A stretch of 64,000 bases of DNA from Chloroflexota bacterium (GTDB lineage Bacteria; Chloroflexota; Anaerolineae; Anaerolineales; Anaerolineaceae): the NCBI GenBank assembly GCA_004347695.1, contig SLTK01000004.1:1-64000 (forward strand), given 5' to 3'. The position numbers and the translations under genes were made by a program. This document shows, in pieces, positions 1 through 7,308 of the stretch (positions are counted from its first letter, which is position 1; every line of letters begins with the position of its first letter). The notes under the pieces were generated by a model that searched no databases, was not told where the DNA came from, and worked only from the letters and a program-made list of their open reading frames with translations.

Positions 1-37
1 GGGAGTGGATTCGAACCACTGACCTCCGGGTTATGAG
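1..37 (-). tRNA. 3' half of a tRNA with CAT anticodon (att-like, truncated)
   Basis: Read on the minus strand, this segment gives an anticodon loop CTCATAA, a 3' anticodon stem CCCGG, a five-base variable loop AGGTC and a complete T-arm (AGTGG, TTCGAAT, CCACT), then the start of the 3' acceptor strand running off the window edge. The 5' anticodon stem should read CCGGG, but the sequence beyond position 37 does not pair and no D-arm is present. The gene is therefore broken in the anticodon loop. Tyrosine-recombinase elements commonly duplicate a tRNA 3' half at their attachment site, so this is probably an att site in a tRNA-Met/Ile(CAT) gene. Which of the CAT tRNAs it is cannot be told. Confidence 0.75.
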
Positions 38-423
38 TCAAAATCCTGAATCCGTGCTGTTTGTGCGGCGGGCTCTGCAAATCAGCCAACATGACGAACT
101 CTGGTCCACGCTTGCCGGGCACGCTGCGGTAGCTAATCGATGTTCGTATAGTATCTGTTTTACGTGGGTTCGTCAAGTACTTTTTCTTGCTTTTTTTCAT
201 TCCTCTTTCCAATTCAATTTATTCAAATCTATTTTCTCATGGGGGATGCGTCCTCCCTGATTCAATAATGGTGTATCGCACTTTTAGTTGTTGATTCCCC
301 AATCATGGGTGTTCCAAATTCTCATTAAGCCTGCATAAGGTAAGGGCTAATTCTATTCCCCTGCCCGTCTATTTGCGCACCTGTTTGCCGGCTCATTTTC
401 TAAGGTTCGGAGAGCCATTCAAG
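38..423. other. Non-coding stretch between att-like tRNA half and first gene
   Basis: No convincing gene is seen in these 386 bases. The sequence is AT-rich around 180-245, with short T-runs. It presumably holds the promoter for the replication/partition operon, but no clear -35/-10 pair stands out. A 75-residue frame starting at 33 overlaps the tRNA half and has no recognisable content. No integrase or excisionase gene is present, although such genes often sit beside an attachment site. Confidence 0.5.
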
Positions 424-1014
424 ATGCCAGGAAAAGACCTAGATTTTTTTATTGCTCAAGATAAAAAGAACCCCGTTGAACTTCGAGGCTACGTTTGGAA
501 AGTCATTATGGATCCAACCAGGGTCGATGATGATCCAGGGATGTTCTATGGAAGGTTGTTTCGAATGATCGATATCCGCCTTAACCGGGACGAGAAATCA
601 ACCTGGCCGGAAGGAATCGTGTTTGAACACATTGCCTCAGGATGCCGCCTTACTTATAAAGATGGCTTGTTGATGGATCTGACAAATTCCAAAGTCATTC
701 AGAAAAAGCCAAGAATCCGTGATCGCAGCCGGCGGCCAGATTGCAGAAACCAAGCTAAAGGTGAAAGTATGGCGCGAAAACAAAATCAAATTTCTTCAAA
801 CAGTCAGATGCGTCGATTTGTGTTGATTCGAGTGGAGGATCTCACCGGAGTTTCAGGGACTGGTGAGGTAGCAGAAGGAACTGTATTTAGCAGTGGCTTG
901 GCAGTCATTCACTGGCTCAGGGAACCTTATGCCATGGGTGTTTATCAGACTCTCGAAGATGTCATTTCTGTCCATGGTCATGAAGGCCGCACACAGCTGC
1001 AATTTATCGATTAA
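424..1014 (+). CDS. Conserved hypothetical protein, first gene of replication/partition operon
   Basis: This 196-residue protein has two parts. The N-terminal ~115 residues are not recognised. The C-terminal ~68 residues (from MRRFVLIRVEDLTG) match a small-protein family I recall from phages and mobile elements, with a SGTGEVAEG motif, a central IHWL and a closing HGHEGRT motif. No function is known for that family. The internal ATG before that domain (about nt 769) could give a short isoform. The ATG at 424 was preferred over an upstream TTG at 373. The stop lies 11 bases before parA, so the two are probably co-transcribed, which suggests an accessory role in element maintenance. Confidence 0.65.
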   Translation: MPGKDLDFFIAQDKKNPVELRGYVWKVIMDPTRVDDDPGMFYGRLFRMIDIRLNRDEKSTWPEGIVFEHIASGCRLTYKDGLLMDLTNSKVIQKKPRIRDRSRRPDCRNQAKGESMARKQNQISSNSQMRRFVLIRVEDLTGVSGTGEVAEGTVFSSGLAVIHWLREPYAMGVYQTLEDVISVHGHEGRTQLQFID

Positions 1015-1025
1015 GGAGAAATCAA

Positions 1026-1796
1026 ATGACCACAAAAATCATCACCATATCGAACCAGAAAGGCGGGGTGGGAAAGACAACCACCGCCGTAAATCTGGCA
1101 CATGCTCTTACTCTGAAAACTAAACAAGTGTTGTTGATTGACCTTGATCCACAAGGACAGTGCGCAACCAAGTTAGGCATGGATAGCCAAATGGGAACGT
1201 ATTATTTCCTGACAACCCAACCAGGCTCTCCAAGTGAAATAACATTTATCCGCCAATGGGTCCGTGATACAGGTCGTGATTTCTTACAGATGATTCCAGG
1301 CAACTCAATGACCTCCGCTGCGCAAATGATGTTGGGTGTCCAGGATCAACCGATCTCCTACATAAAAGGGCTGTTGAAAACATTCACTAAAGATCGGTTT
1401 GACTACATTATTTTTGATACGTCCCCATCAGTGGGTGGCTTACAGGAACGTGCAATCTGGGCGGCTGACCTGGTGATTGTTCCTACGGCAACTGAATTCG
1501 CATCATTAGATTCTTTAGCGAAGACAGTCACAACTATCCAGACCTTGAGGGACAAAAAGAATTGGCAAGGGGGATTGCTGGGGATATTACCTACCTTTTT
1601 CGATAGTACCAACGAGTCACGCGACTCACTTCAGGATCTGCAGGCAACATTCAGGGACAAGGTGCTTTCCCCCATTCATCGGGCGACTGTCTTACGTGAA
1701 TGTTGGTCTGAGGCAAAGACCATTTTTGAGTATGCGCCAGAAACGCGGGCTTCCGAGGAATATAAAGCTTTGGCAACTCTTGTATTGAAATATTAG
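1026..1796 (+). CDS. parA: ParA-family partition ATPase
   Basis: This is a 256-residue Walker-type ATPase of the ParA/MinD/Soj family, which segregates plasmids and integrated elements by moving on nucleoid DNA. The deviant Walker A motif QKGGVGKTTTAVNLA lies at residues ~10-24, the A' motif LLIDLDPQGQCATKLG at ~36-51, and the Walker B region YIIFDTSPS near 125. There is no N-terminal DNA-binding domain, so it is the short ParA type. The ribosome site AAGGAG is at 1013-1018. The next gene, eight bases downstream, encodes a DNA-binding protein that would be its centromere-binding partner. Family assignment is secure; the partition role is inferred from context. Confidence 0.92.
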   Translation: MTTKIITISNQKGGVGKTTTAVNLAHALTLKTKQVLLIDLDPQGQCATKLGMDSQMGTYYFLTTQPGSPSEITFIRQWVRDTGRDFLQMIPGNSMTSAAQMMLGVQDQPISYIKGLLKTFTKDRFDYIIFDTSPSVGGLQERAIWAADLVIVPTATEFASLDSLAKTVTTIQTLRDKKNWQGGLLGILPTFFDSTNESRDSLQDLQATFRDKVLSPIHRATVLRECWSEAKTIFEYAPETRASEEYKALATLVLKY

Positions 1797-1804
1797 AGGT
1801 TACG

Positions 1805-2500
1805 ATGGCAAGGCGAGACGCATTTACAGGTCTACGTGATCCTAATCCAATAACCGAGGTCGAGGAGGATCAAAAGCAAGGATCCAAGATGGTCCAACAA
1901 CAGCCCTTGGATTTAATTCCCACGGCAGATTTCAGGAAGAAAAGATCCCGTAAGTGGGAACAAGTTCATCGGCTTGAAACTGTAACCTACCGGGGAATAC
2001 CTCAGCATGTTGTGGATTTGATTATCAAAGATGCTCAATCTCTTTCGGTTCCTAGAGATGAAGTTATAAGGGCGTTTCTGGAATATGGCGTAAGACTTTA
2101 CCGCAATGGAGAGATCAAACTTTTAGCATACCCCAAGGCGCAGCGAATGACCCTGTACTCTGAAGGCAATGAAGGAATCCCAATCTTGCCTGTTCAAAAA
2201 CCGGCAAACCATAAATGGTTAGCTGATGCATTCCCGGTTCCAGATAAGAAAGCTGGTGGAGCCAAAAAGAAAAATTTCAGGAAAGACCAAAAAGCCGTCC
2301 CCCAATGGGAAGTAAGAGCGACATTCCGAATTCCAGCTTTATTAAAGGAAGAAGTTCGGTCGATCGCGCGGGAGCATACTTTACCGGTCGGTGAAGTTGT
2401 CTGTTTCTTCGTTATAGAAGGTTCACAGGCTTTTCGCAATGGAAGCTTAATCCTGCAACCGTCTCCTAAGACAATAGGGAAGACTTTATTTCTGGAGTGA
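1805..2500 (+). CDS. Tandem ribbon-helix-helix-like partition partner
   Basis: The 231-residue product directly follows parA and has no ParB nuclease-like motif. Two segments resemble each other: residues ~58-110 (VTYRGIPQHVVDLII to GEIKLLAYPK) and ~172-222 (VRATFRIPALLKEEV to GSLILQPSPK). Each has a short beta-strand, two helices and a closing R-N-G-x-I/L motif, which fits a duplicated ribbon-helix-helix or related DNA-binding fold. The basic linker (KKAGGAKKKNFRKDQK) also suits DNA binding. By position it is the probable centromere-binding protein, working as an analogue of ParB/ParG/Omega. The duplication is visible in the sequence; the fold and role are inferences. Confidence 0.6.
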   Translation: MARRDAFTGLRDPNPITEVEEDQKQGSKMVQQQPLDLIPTADFRKKRSRKWEQVHRLETVTYRGIPQHVVDLIIKDAQSLSVPRDEVIRAFLEYGVRLYRNGEIKLLAYPKAQRMTLYSEGNEGIPILPVQKPANHKWLADAFPVPDKKAGGAKKKNFRKDQKAVPQWEVRATFRIPALLKEEVRSIAREHTLPVGEVVCFFVIEGSQAFRNGSLILQPSPKTIGKTLFLE

Positions 2501-2560
2501 TGCTAATGGCCTCTAACCTTTCCTGGAAAATCAACAATTTCATTATCACTCCAAGAATCA

Positions 2561-2640
2561 CGTCTGCGTCCATGCTGACGTGCCGCAGACGTGCTGCTGA
2601 CGTGCCGCAGACGTTGACGCAGACGGAGTTGCTGACGTTG
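2561..2640. repeat. Iteron-like repeats upstream of the initiator gene
   Basis: A 19-base unit, GCTGACGTGCCGCAGACGT, occurs exactly at 2574-2592 and 2596-2614, a period of 22 bases (about two helical turns). A partial unit follows at 2616-2625 (GACGCAGACG), whose exact reverse complement is at 2561-2570, and GCTGACGT recurs at 2631-2638. Repeats of helical period just ahead of a replication initiator gene are typical of iteron origins or initiator operators. The 83-residue frame running through this stretch (2497-2748) looks like a by-product of the repeats. Confidence 0.6.
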
Positions 2641-2774
2641 AAACCACAGGAAGCCCGTAAAGAGGTCTTTTCTGGAAGAAATGGGATAACTACCGTTCTT
2701 CCAACAAAGGCTGTAAATGTGCCTTTATTTCGCTTTATTCGAGATTGATTTTTTTATCAATAGGGGTTTATTTT

Positions 2775-4910
2775 ATGAATGCAGTCGTTGAATTTTCACC
2801 GGAGAAGGCTTGGCAAGCGGCAATTGTTAACCTCGAAATGGATATGTCGCGGGCGGCTTTTAGTACATGGGTGAAGCCAACCCATCTGGTGGATTTTTCA
2901 GATGACACCTTTGTGATCGGCTGCATGAATTCGTATGGCCGTGAGTGGTTAGAAAACCGATTAACGACCACCCTGCAGCGATTCCTAATGGGGGTGATGA
3001 ACAGAGAGGTTAAGGTTCGTTTCGTTGTTTGTGACCAGGAAATTGATGATGGGGATGATCTCACTCAGGAAGTTGATCCAGACCAGGAAGATTCTCAGGA
3101 CAGTCCCATTGAGTTGGATATCCATTACAGCTCCATCCGGAATTACCTAATTGAGTCAAGCCGGGTAGTTCGCTTGCCGGTTTATTACCTGCGTTGGCTG
3201 CCGTACGTTGGTTCGCAAGCAATTTTCTTGATCATGGCATTATGGCAGGAATATTACCTGGCGAGTGGTGGAAAGGCTCGAAAAGGGAGCTGCAAAGTTG
3301 CCGTTCGCGCTGAGCGTATTTGCCAATGGGCTGGGATCAGCCGGGCTCAGTTCTTTCGCTTACTGCAACCCGGTAGCAGTTTGGGATGGTTTGCGAGAAA
3401 GATTGACACCGAACATGAAGTCGATAAACGCTCAGGGAGAGCTAAAAAATCCTCCAACAAATATGAACTATTCGAATCCCCATTGACACCCGAGGATGCA
3501 GAAGACTTGAAAACTTTCTTACTGGCTCATGGTATCCAGGATTCCCCTCAGTCCGCTCTGCAATTGGCTATCAATGCGAATCCAAAGGACATCTTGCAAT
3601 ATCCGGTGCGCCTGCCTCGGGAAGGATTCGGCAAATTGATTCCACACTATCTATCCGTTCAGGATGTCATCCGGGAGTTGATTGGTCACCGGCTCGACGG
3701 AGAACTTGGGACTCTGGCAGATCAGCTTGCTGACCGATTGTTGGGCCAGGGGGATTTCATCCTGGTTACCTGGTATTTCCTCAGAAACTGGTTACCGGTT
3801 CTCGGAGCAGATGCTGCCATGTTTGTCCTGGTTCTGCGCAACCTGTGCTACTTCAATGATGAGACAGGTGAGATCAGAGATGCAGTCTGGATTGAGGGTG
3901 GATATCAAGCTATCGCAAATCGTCTAGGGATTAATAACGCTCGCGTTGTGGCGAACTGGCTTCCAGCCTGGATTGAGCGAGGAAGACGTAAGGATGAATT
4001 AAGTGATCGTACCGTTGATGAATTTTCACGCCGGCAACGTCTTCAGGATCTATTAGCTCTTTTTGTTGAGCGCATCGACCATCGGATCAATTCTGAGGGC
4101 AGCTATAGTTGGAAATTCAAGGTACAGAGGATTGATCCACTCACTCCACAACACCAAGCCATCCAACAGGCTGTTTCGTCCCTTCTTGTGAAATCAGAAG
4201 ATCATTGTGTTCAAGACGAATTAGATTCTTGGATCACTTTACTGGGCAATGGTTGTTTCGAGACTGTCAAAACAGAACCAAAGGTTGTTTTGAGACTCTC
4301 AGATTTAACCAAGGATTGTTCTGAGACTTTCAAAGGTATCCTCAATGATTGTTTTGCGACGCTCGACCCGGGAGCCAAGGGTTGTTTTGAGACCCTTTTA
4401 AAGATTCTCAAAAGCTTTAAAGATTCTCCAAAAGAAAAAGATACCTCCTCTACCCAAGATACATCGATTTTTCTGAACGATCCAACCAGTCAATCGTTGG
4501 TGGTAGTAACTGATTCGAGTGGAAATTGGTCATTGGATAAATTGTTGGCACGCGCAGACAAGAAAAATCGGCAAGCTTTACTCGATCAGGAAAAGAACGC
4601 TTTACCTTTTGTATCCTGGATCATTCATGGTGCTTCCCAACCCAACATCCAGAATCCGTACAGTCTGGCCATCGCCAAGCTAAAAGAAAATCCTGGAGTC
4701 GGAGCCGGCGGAGCGAGTGAACGCCTGGCTGGATTACAACCGCGAAATCTTGACCGCCTGATTGAGCAGTCGTTCACCTTTTATTCCCCAACCGACCAAA
4801 ATTGGCGACAGCTTTTTGCAGAGGTGAAAAGGGATCGTATCCGGCTTTTAGCAGATGCGCTGGGATTGGTTCTGGATATCGAGGAGGAAACAGGTTGGAT
4901 GAGTAATTAA
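2775..4910 (+). CDS. Replication-initiator-like protein with DnaA N-terminal domain
   Basis: The protein has 711 residues. Residues ~8-90 follow the DnaA domain I pattern: AWQAAIVNLEMDMSRAAFSTWVKP, then FVIGCMNSYGREWLENRL and a closing V-K-V-R-F strand. In DnaA this domain recruits helicase and helps oligomerise. An acidic linker (residues ~100-115) follows. The rest shows helical, winged-helix-like segments but no AAA+ Walker motifs and no DnaA domain IV. It therefore resembles plasmid/phage initiators that borrow the DnaA/DnaD recruitment module. Starts at 2745 lack a ribosome site, whereas ATG 2775 follows an AGGGG tract. Residues ~493-547 are encoded by an iteron-like DNA array (listed separately). 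Neighbours are ParA and SSB, which supports a replication role. Confidence 0.7.
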   Translation: MNAVVEFSPEKAWQAAIVNLEMDMSRAAFSTWVKPTHLVDFSDDTFVIGCMNSYGREWLENRLTTTLQRFLMGVMNREVKVRFVVCDQEIDDGDDLTQEVDPDQEDSQDSPIELDIHYSSIRNYLIESSRVVRLPVYYLRWLPYVGSQAIFLIMALWQEYYLASGGKARKGSCKVAVRAERICQWAGISRAQFFRLLQPGSSLGWFARKIDTEHEVDKRSGRAKKSSNKYELFESPLTPEDAEDLKTFLLAHGIQDSPQSALQLAINANPKDILQYPVRLPREGFGKLIPHYLSVQDVIRELIGHRLDGELGTLADQLADRLLGQGDFILVTWYFLRNWLPVLGADAAMFVLVLRNLCYFNDETGEIRDAVWIEGGYQAIANRLGINNARVVANWLPAWIERGRRKDELSDRTVDEFSRRQRLQDLLALFVERIDHRINSEGSYSWKFKVQRIDPLTPQHQAIQQAVSSLLVKSEDHCVQDELDSWITLLGNGCFETVKTEPKVVLRLSDLTKDCSETFKGILNDCFATLDPGAKGCFETLLKILKSFKDSPKEKDTSSTQDTSIFLNDPTSQSLVVVTDSSGNWSLDKLLARADKKNRQALLDQEKNALPFVSWIIHGASQPNIQNPYSLAIAKLKENPGVGAGGASERLAGLQPRNLDRLIEQSFTFYSPTDQNWRQLFAEVKRDRIRLLADALGLVLDIEEETGWMSN
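4251..4393 (+). repeat. Five-copy 14-base iteron-like array inside the initiator gene
   Basis: Copies of GRTTGTTTTGAGAC start at 4251, 4283, 4314, 4347 and 4380, with spacings of 32, 31, 33 and 33 bases, close to three helical turns. Copies 1, 3, 4 and 5 lie in the same codon phase (Gly/Asp-Cys-Phe/Ser-Glu/Ala-Thr). Copy 2 is a full match but is shifted in phase, so its encoded residues differ. DNA identity kept across a frame shift points to selection on DNA rather than protein. RepA_N-type plasmids are known to carry their origin within rep; this may be a similar arrangement. Confidence 0.65.
4397..4428 (+). repeat. AT-rich 13-base direct repeat next to the iteron-like array
   Basis: TTTAAAGATTCTC occurs at 4397-4409 and again at 4416-4428, a 19-base period, directly after the five-copy array. 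AT-rich direct repeats beside iterons are the usual layout of a DNA unwinding element. Assignment as part of an origin is inferred; only the repeats are seen. Confidence 0.45.
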
Positions 4911-4973
4911 GCCAGACGCACTTTGTGGACTACCGAATTCAAACAAACATTCATAAAAAGGAGACAACAAATT

Positions 4974-5414
4974 ATGGCGCAAGGAAATCTTACGTGGCAA
5001 CGTGGCGACATCACCGGGGATATCTATTTTGATTATCTGCGTCCCCAGAATCAGGACCCTATCCCTTATGTTCGCCTGTACCTGATGATCGATGGCAGCC
5101 CGGAATCAAAACCGGTGAAGGGATTAAGAGTGCTGGTTTATGGCACCCTGGCTGAATTGGTGTATGGACATGTTCAGAAAGGCAGTCGGATTGGTGTTGA
5201 AGGGCATATTCAACTACGCTACCGGCCAAACACGACGACTCCTGTGTTTGAAGTCGTTGCCGAACGAGTTGAATTTATCCGCAATATTGATTATGAACGC
5301 GGAAAACAAGTGATCGCAGATTTAAAACAGCGTGGAAAACGAAATTCCGTAACCGATCTGGAAATCATCACACAGATCCTTGAAGTTGGAGAATTAGGTC
5401 ATGACAGTGAATAA
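4974..5414 (+). CDS. Single-stranded-DNA-binding-like protein (OB fold)
   Basis: This 146-residue protein has the layout of an SSB: N-terminal GNLTWQRGDITGDIYFDYL, a central LRVLVYGTLAELVYGHVQKG strand pair, then SRIGVEGHIQLRYR and FEVVAERVEFI, the usual order of OB-fold strands. It lacks the Gln/Pro/Gly-rich tail and acidic tip (DDDIPF) of cellular SSB, ending instead in ILEVGELGHDSE. ATG 4974 follows AAAAGGAG at 4957-4964. It sits 63 bases after the initiator gene and overlaps the next gene. It probably coats single-stranded DNA during element replication or transfer. Confidence 0.75.
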   Translation: MAQGNLTWQRGDITGDIYFDYLRPQNQDPIPYVRLYLMIDGSPESKPVKGLRVLVYGTLAELVYGHVQKGSRIGVEGHIQLRYRPNTTTPVFEVVAERVEFIRNIDYERGKQVIADLKQRGKRNSVTDLEIITQILEVGELGHDSE

Positions 5415-5943
5415 TCCTACTGAACCGGAAATCCAGATCTCTGAAGAAAAACTACAAAAGCTTGGTTGGATACTATTCGGTCTTGCGGTGATCTTTACGA
5501 TTATTGGTGCGTTCGTCTCCCCATTGGATGACCAGGGAAAACCGGTACTTCTCTTGCCGGAGGTCAAAGCAGTAGAAGAATGCAGAAAGGCAGCACAATC
5601 ATGGATATCTGAGTTGAACAATTTGGATGGCGAGATCGCTCATATTATTGCTGCTGACCAACAAGGTGATCTCTTTTCACAGTCCAGATCCGCCCAACAG
5701 ACCCTCCAGCACGCTGTTGAACTCGCTCAACAAGTTGATCGGACCCGAGTACCCCCAATTGGCATGGGGATGCATGAGCAAATGCTCTCGACAACGCTGA
5801 GTTATCTTGAAGCTGCTCGCAGCGCTTTACAGTGGGTCAGCGCGCCAGAGCAAGAAAATCAGGACCAGGCTATCCAATTACTTGAAGATTCTCGCCAAAT
5901 GAAATCGGAATTGGAGAAAAACAAGTGGTTGATCTCACGTTAG
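5401..5943 (+). CDS. Hypothetical single-pass membrane protein
   Basis: A product of 180 residues. One clear transmembrane helix lies at residues ~22-40 (LGWILFGLAVIFTIIGAFV), preceded by a short polar N-terminus. The remainder is helical and rich in Gln/Glu, probably a coiled coil. I do not recognise a family. Its start overlaps the end of the SSB-like gene by 14 bases and its end overlaps the next gene by 19 bases, so translation is probably coupled. This ties it to the replication operon, perhaps as a membrane anchor, though that is only a guess. Confidence 0.6.
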   Translation: MTVNNPTEPEIQISEEKLQKLGWILFGLAVIFTIIGAFVSPLDDQGKPVLLLPEVKAVEECRKAAQSWISELNNLDGEIAHIIAADQQGDLFSQSRSAQQTLQHAVELAQQVDRTRVPPIGMGMHEQMLSTTLSYLEAARSALQWVSAPEQENQDQAIQLLEDSRQMKSELEKNKWLISR

Positions 5944-7235
5944 AAGAATTCCAACGCAATCAGTCTACTCGAATCTCCAGAGAAATTATCGGGCAAAGCG
6001 AGGAGCACGAGCAAAAAATGCAAGCCAATGCTCAGAAATTATGGGAAAATGCCCACAAACATCTTGTCGCACTTTTAAGGCTTCTGGATCAGGATTACGA
6101 CGAATCCTGCGAAAAAGCGACCCGACCATTGGAATCGTTTAGCGATGATGACCTGGCATATTTGATTCATGTCCGGCTGCGTGCTATGCAGGGTAATGCT
6201 TCAAAAATGAAAAAGCCAGACGGAACCATTGATATAAAACAGAGCTTGAAAGAACTCAGTCAGAAATATGCTGATCTGGAACAAACGTTATTGGCCTCAC
6301 AAGAATTAAACAAGAAATTACAGTCTGAGAAATCTGCCTTAGAAGCCCACTTAGCTGCCCTTCGGCAGATTCAGAAGGATGATGTGTCCCAGAACATTCA
6401 ACCCCAAAAAACAGATACTGAAGAATCGAGTGGCCTTACGCCTGTTCCGGATTGGGTAAAAACCTGGCAGTCGTCCAAGAACTTTGAAAAAACATCAGCG
6501 GCAATTCTTGTGATGGGTGAAATGGGGATTGCTTTACGACCATCCATCATAAAGCAGATGGCAAATCGCCTTTCCTTATCAGCTGCAAACAAAAACCTGG
6601 ATGAAGCCTTGAATTGGTTAATGTCACCGGAAGGAAATGAAGTCCCAATCCTGGTTGAACAGATAAATGGCGTTGTTGAGCAAGGATCCAGTTCTGGTGG
6701 AAATCAGCCTGCAGTGCTGCATTTGACTCGCGATGGTCAAGCTGCATACCAGGTATTAACTGGAAAAATTCCTAAGGAGAATGAATTTGATGCCCTAATA
6801 AGACACCATTCTTCACCGGAGCATACCATTCTGAATATTCAGGCCGGGGAAATCCTGGTATATGAAGGTTATAAAATCCGAGGACGGGCACAAACTATTA
6901 ATTTATCCAATGGTGAAACTTATATCCCAGATATTATTGCTGTGGATCCAAAAACAGGAGAGGTAATATTCGTCGAAGTAGAACGGGATGTGAGTAAGGA
7001 TCAAATATCCCGAAAAACGAAATGGATGAAGTTTTATGAAGCTTCAAATGGAAACCTGTATGTATTTTGCGACAACTTGAATTGCCAGAGAGCAATTCAG
7101 GGAGAAATCAATCTTGCTTTAAGTGGGTTAAGTTACAACTCTTTCCTGACGAATCTCCACGGATTACGAAATGGGAAGCGTGCAGGAAAGGATGGAAGCA
7201 TCTGGTTTTCTCAACGGAGAGGAAATGAAAAATAG
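5925..7235 (+). CDS. Coiled-coil protein with nuclease-like C-terminus
   Basis: The 436-residue product starts at a GTG within the end of the preceding gene. Residues ~100-150 form a coiled coil (SQKYADLEQTLLASQELNKK). A middle part contains a winged-helix-like segment (GEMGIALRPSIIKQMANRL). The C-terminal ~150 residues carry YIPDIIAVD, then EVIFVEVERD and ISRKTKWMKFY. This P-D, E-x-E, R-K-x-K spacing resembles PD-(D/E)XK nucleases and the replication-relaxation proteins of mobile elements. It may process element DNA during transfer or replication. Catalytic activity is inferred from motif layout only. A hairpin at 7232-7257 ends the operon. Confidence 0.55.
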   Translation: MVDLTLEEFQRNQSTRISREIIGQSEEHEQKMQANAQKLWENAHKHLVALLRLLDQDYDESCEKATRPLESFSDDDLAYLIHVRLRAMQGNASKMKKPDGTIDIKQSLKELSQKYADLEQTLLASQELNKKLQSEKSALEAHLAALRQIQKDDVSQNIQPQKTDTEESSGLTPVPDWVKTWQSSKNFEKTSAAILVMGEMGIALRPSIIKQMANRLSLSAANKNLDEALNWLMSPEGNEVPILVEQINGVVEQGSSSGGNQPAVLHLTRDGQAAYQVLTGKIPKENEFDALIRHHSSPEHTILNIQAGEILVYEGYKIRGRAQTINLSNGETYIPDIIAVDPKTGEVIFVEVERDVSKDQISRKTKWMKFYEASNGNLYVFCDNLNCQRAIQGEINLALSGLSYNSFLTNLHGLRNGKRAGKDGSIWFSQRRGNEK

Positions 7236-7257
7236 AACGGTGTGCGCTCCGTTCTAT
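7232..7257. terminator. Hairpin between convergent genes
   Basis: ATAGAACGG at 7232-7240 pairs perfectly with CCGTTCTAT at 7249-7257 around an eight-base loop. It lies at the end of the replication operon (its arm overlaps the stop codon) and faces the convergent Abi_2 gene. There is no long T-run, so it may be a weak or bidirectional terminator. Confidence 0.55.
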
Positions 7258-7308
7258 CTGCATCGTTCCTCTAGAGTCTTAAGGGGGAAGAGTGTGTTGA
7301 ATGGAAAT

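Noticed and set aside
1-90. Complete tRNA gene or tRNA with intron at the window start
   Set aside because: No 5' anticodon stem partner, D-arm or acceptor 5' strand was found within the next 50 bases. Only the 3' half is supported; an intron cannot be excluded without longer sequence.
2497-2748. 83-residue frame between the RHH gene and the initiator gene
   Set aside because: It runs through the iteron-like repeats, has no recognisable domain, and its middle sequence is dictated by the repeats. It was treated as non-coding.
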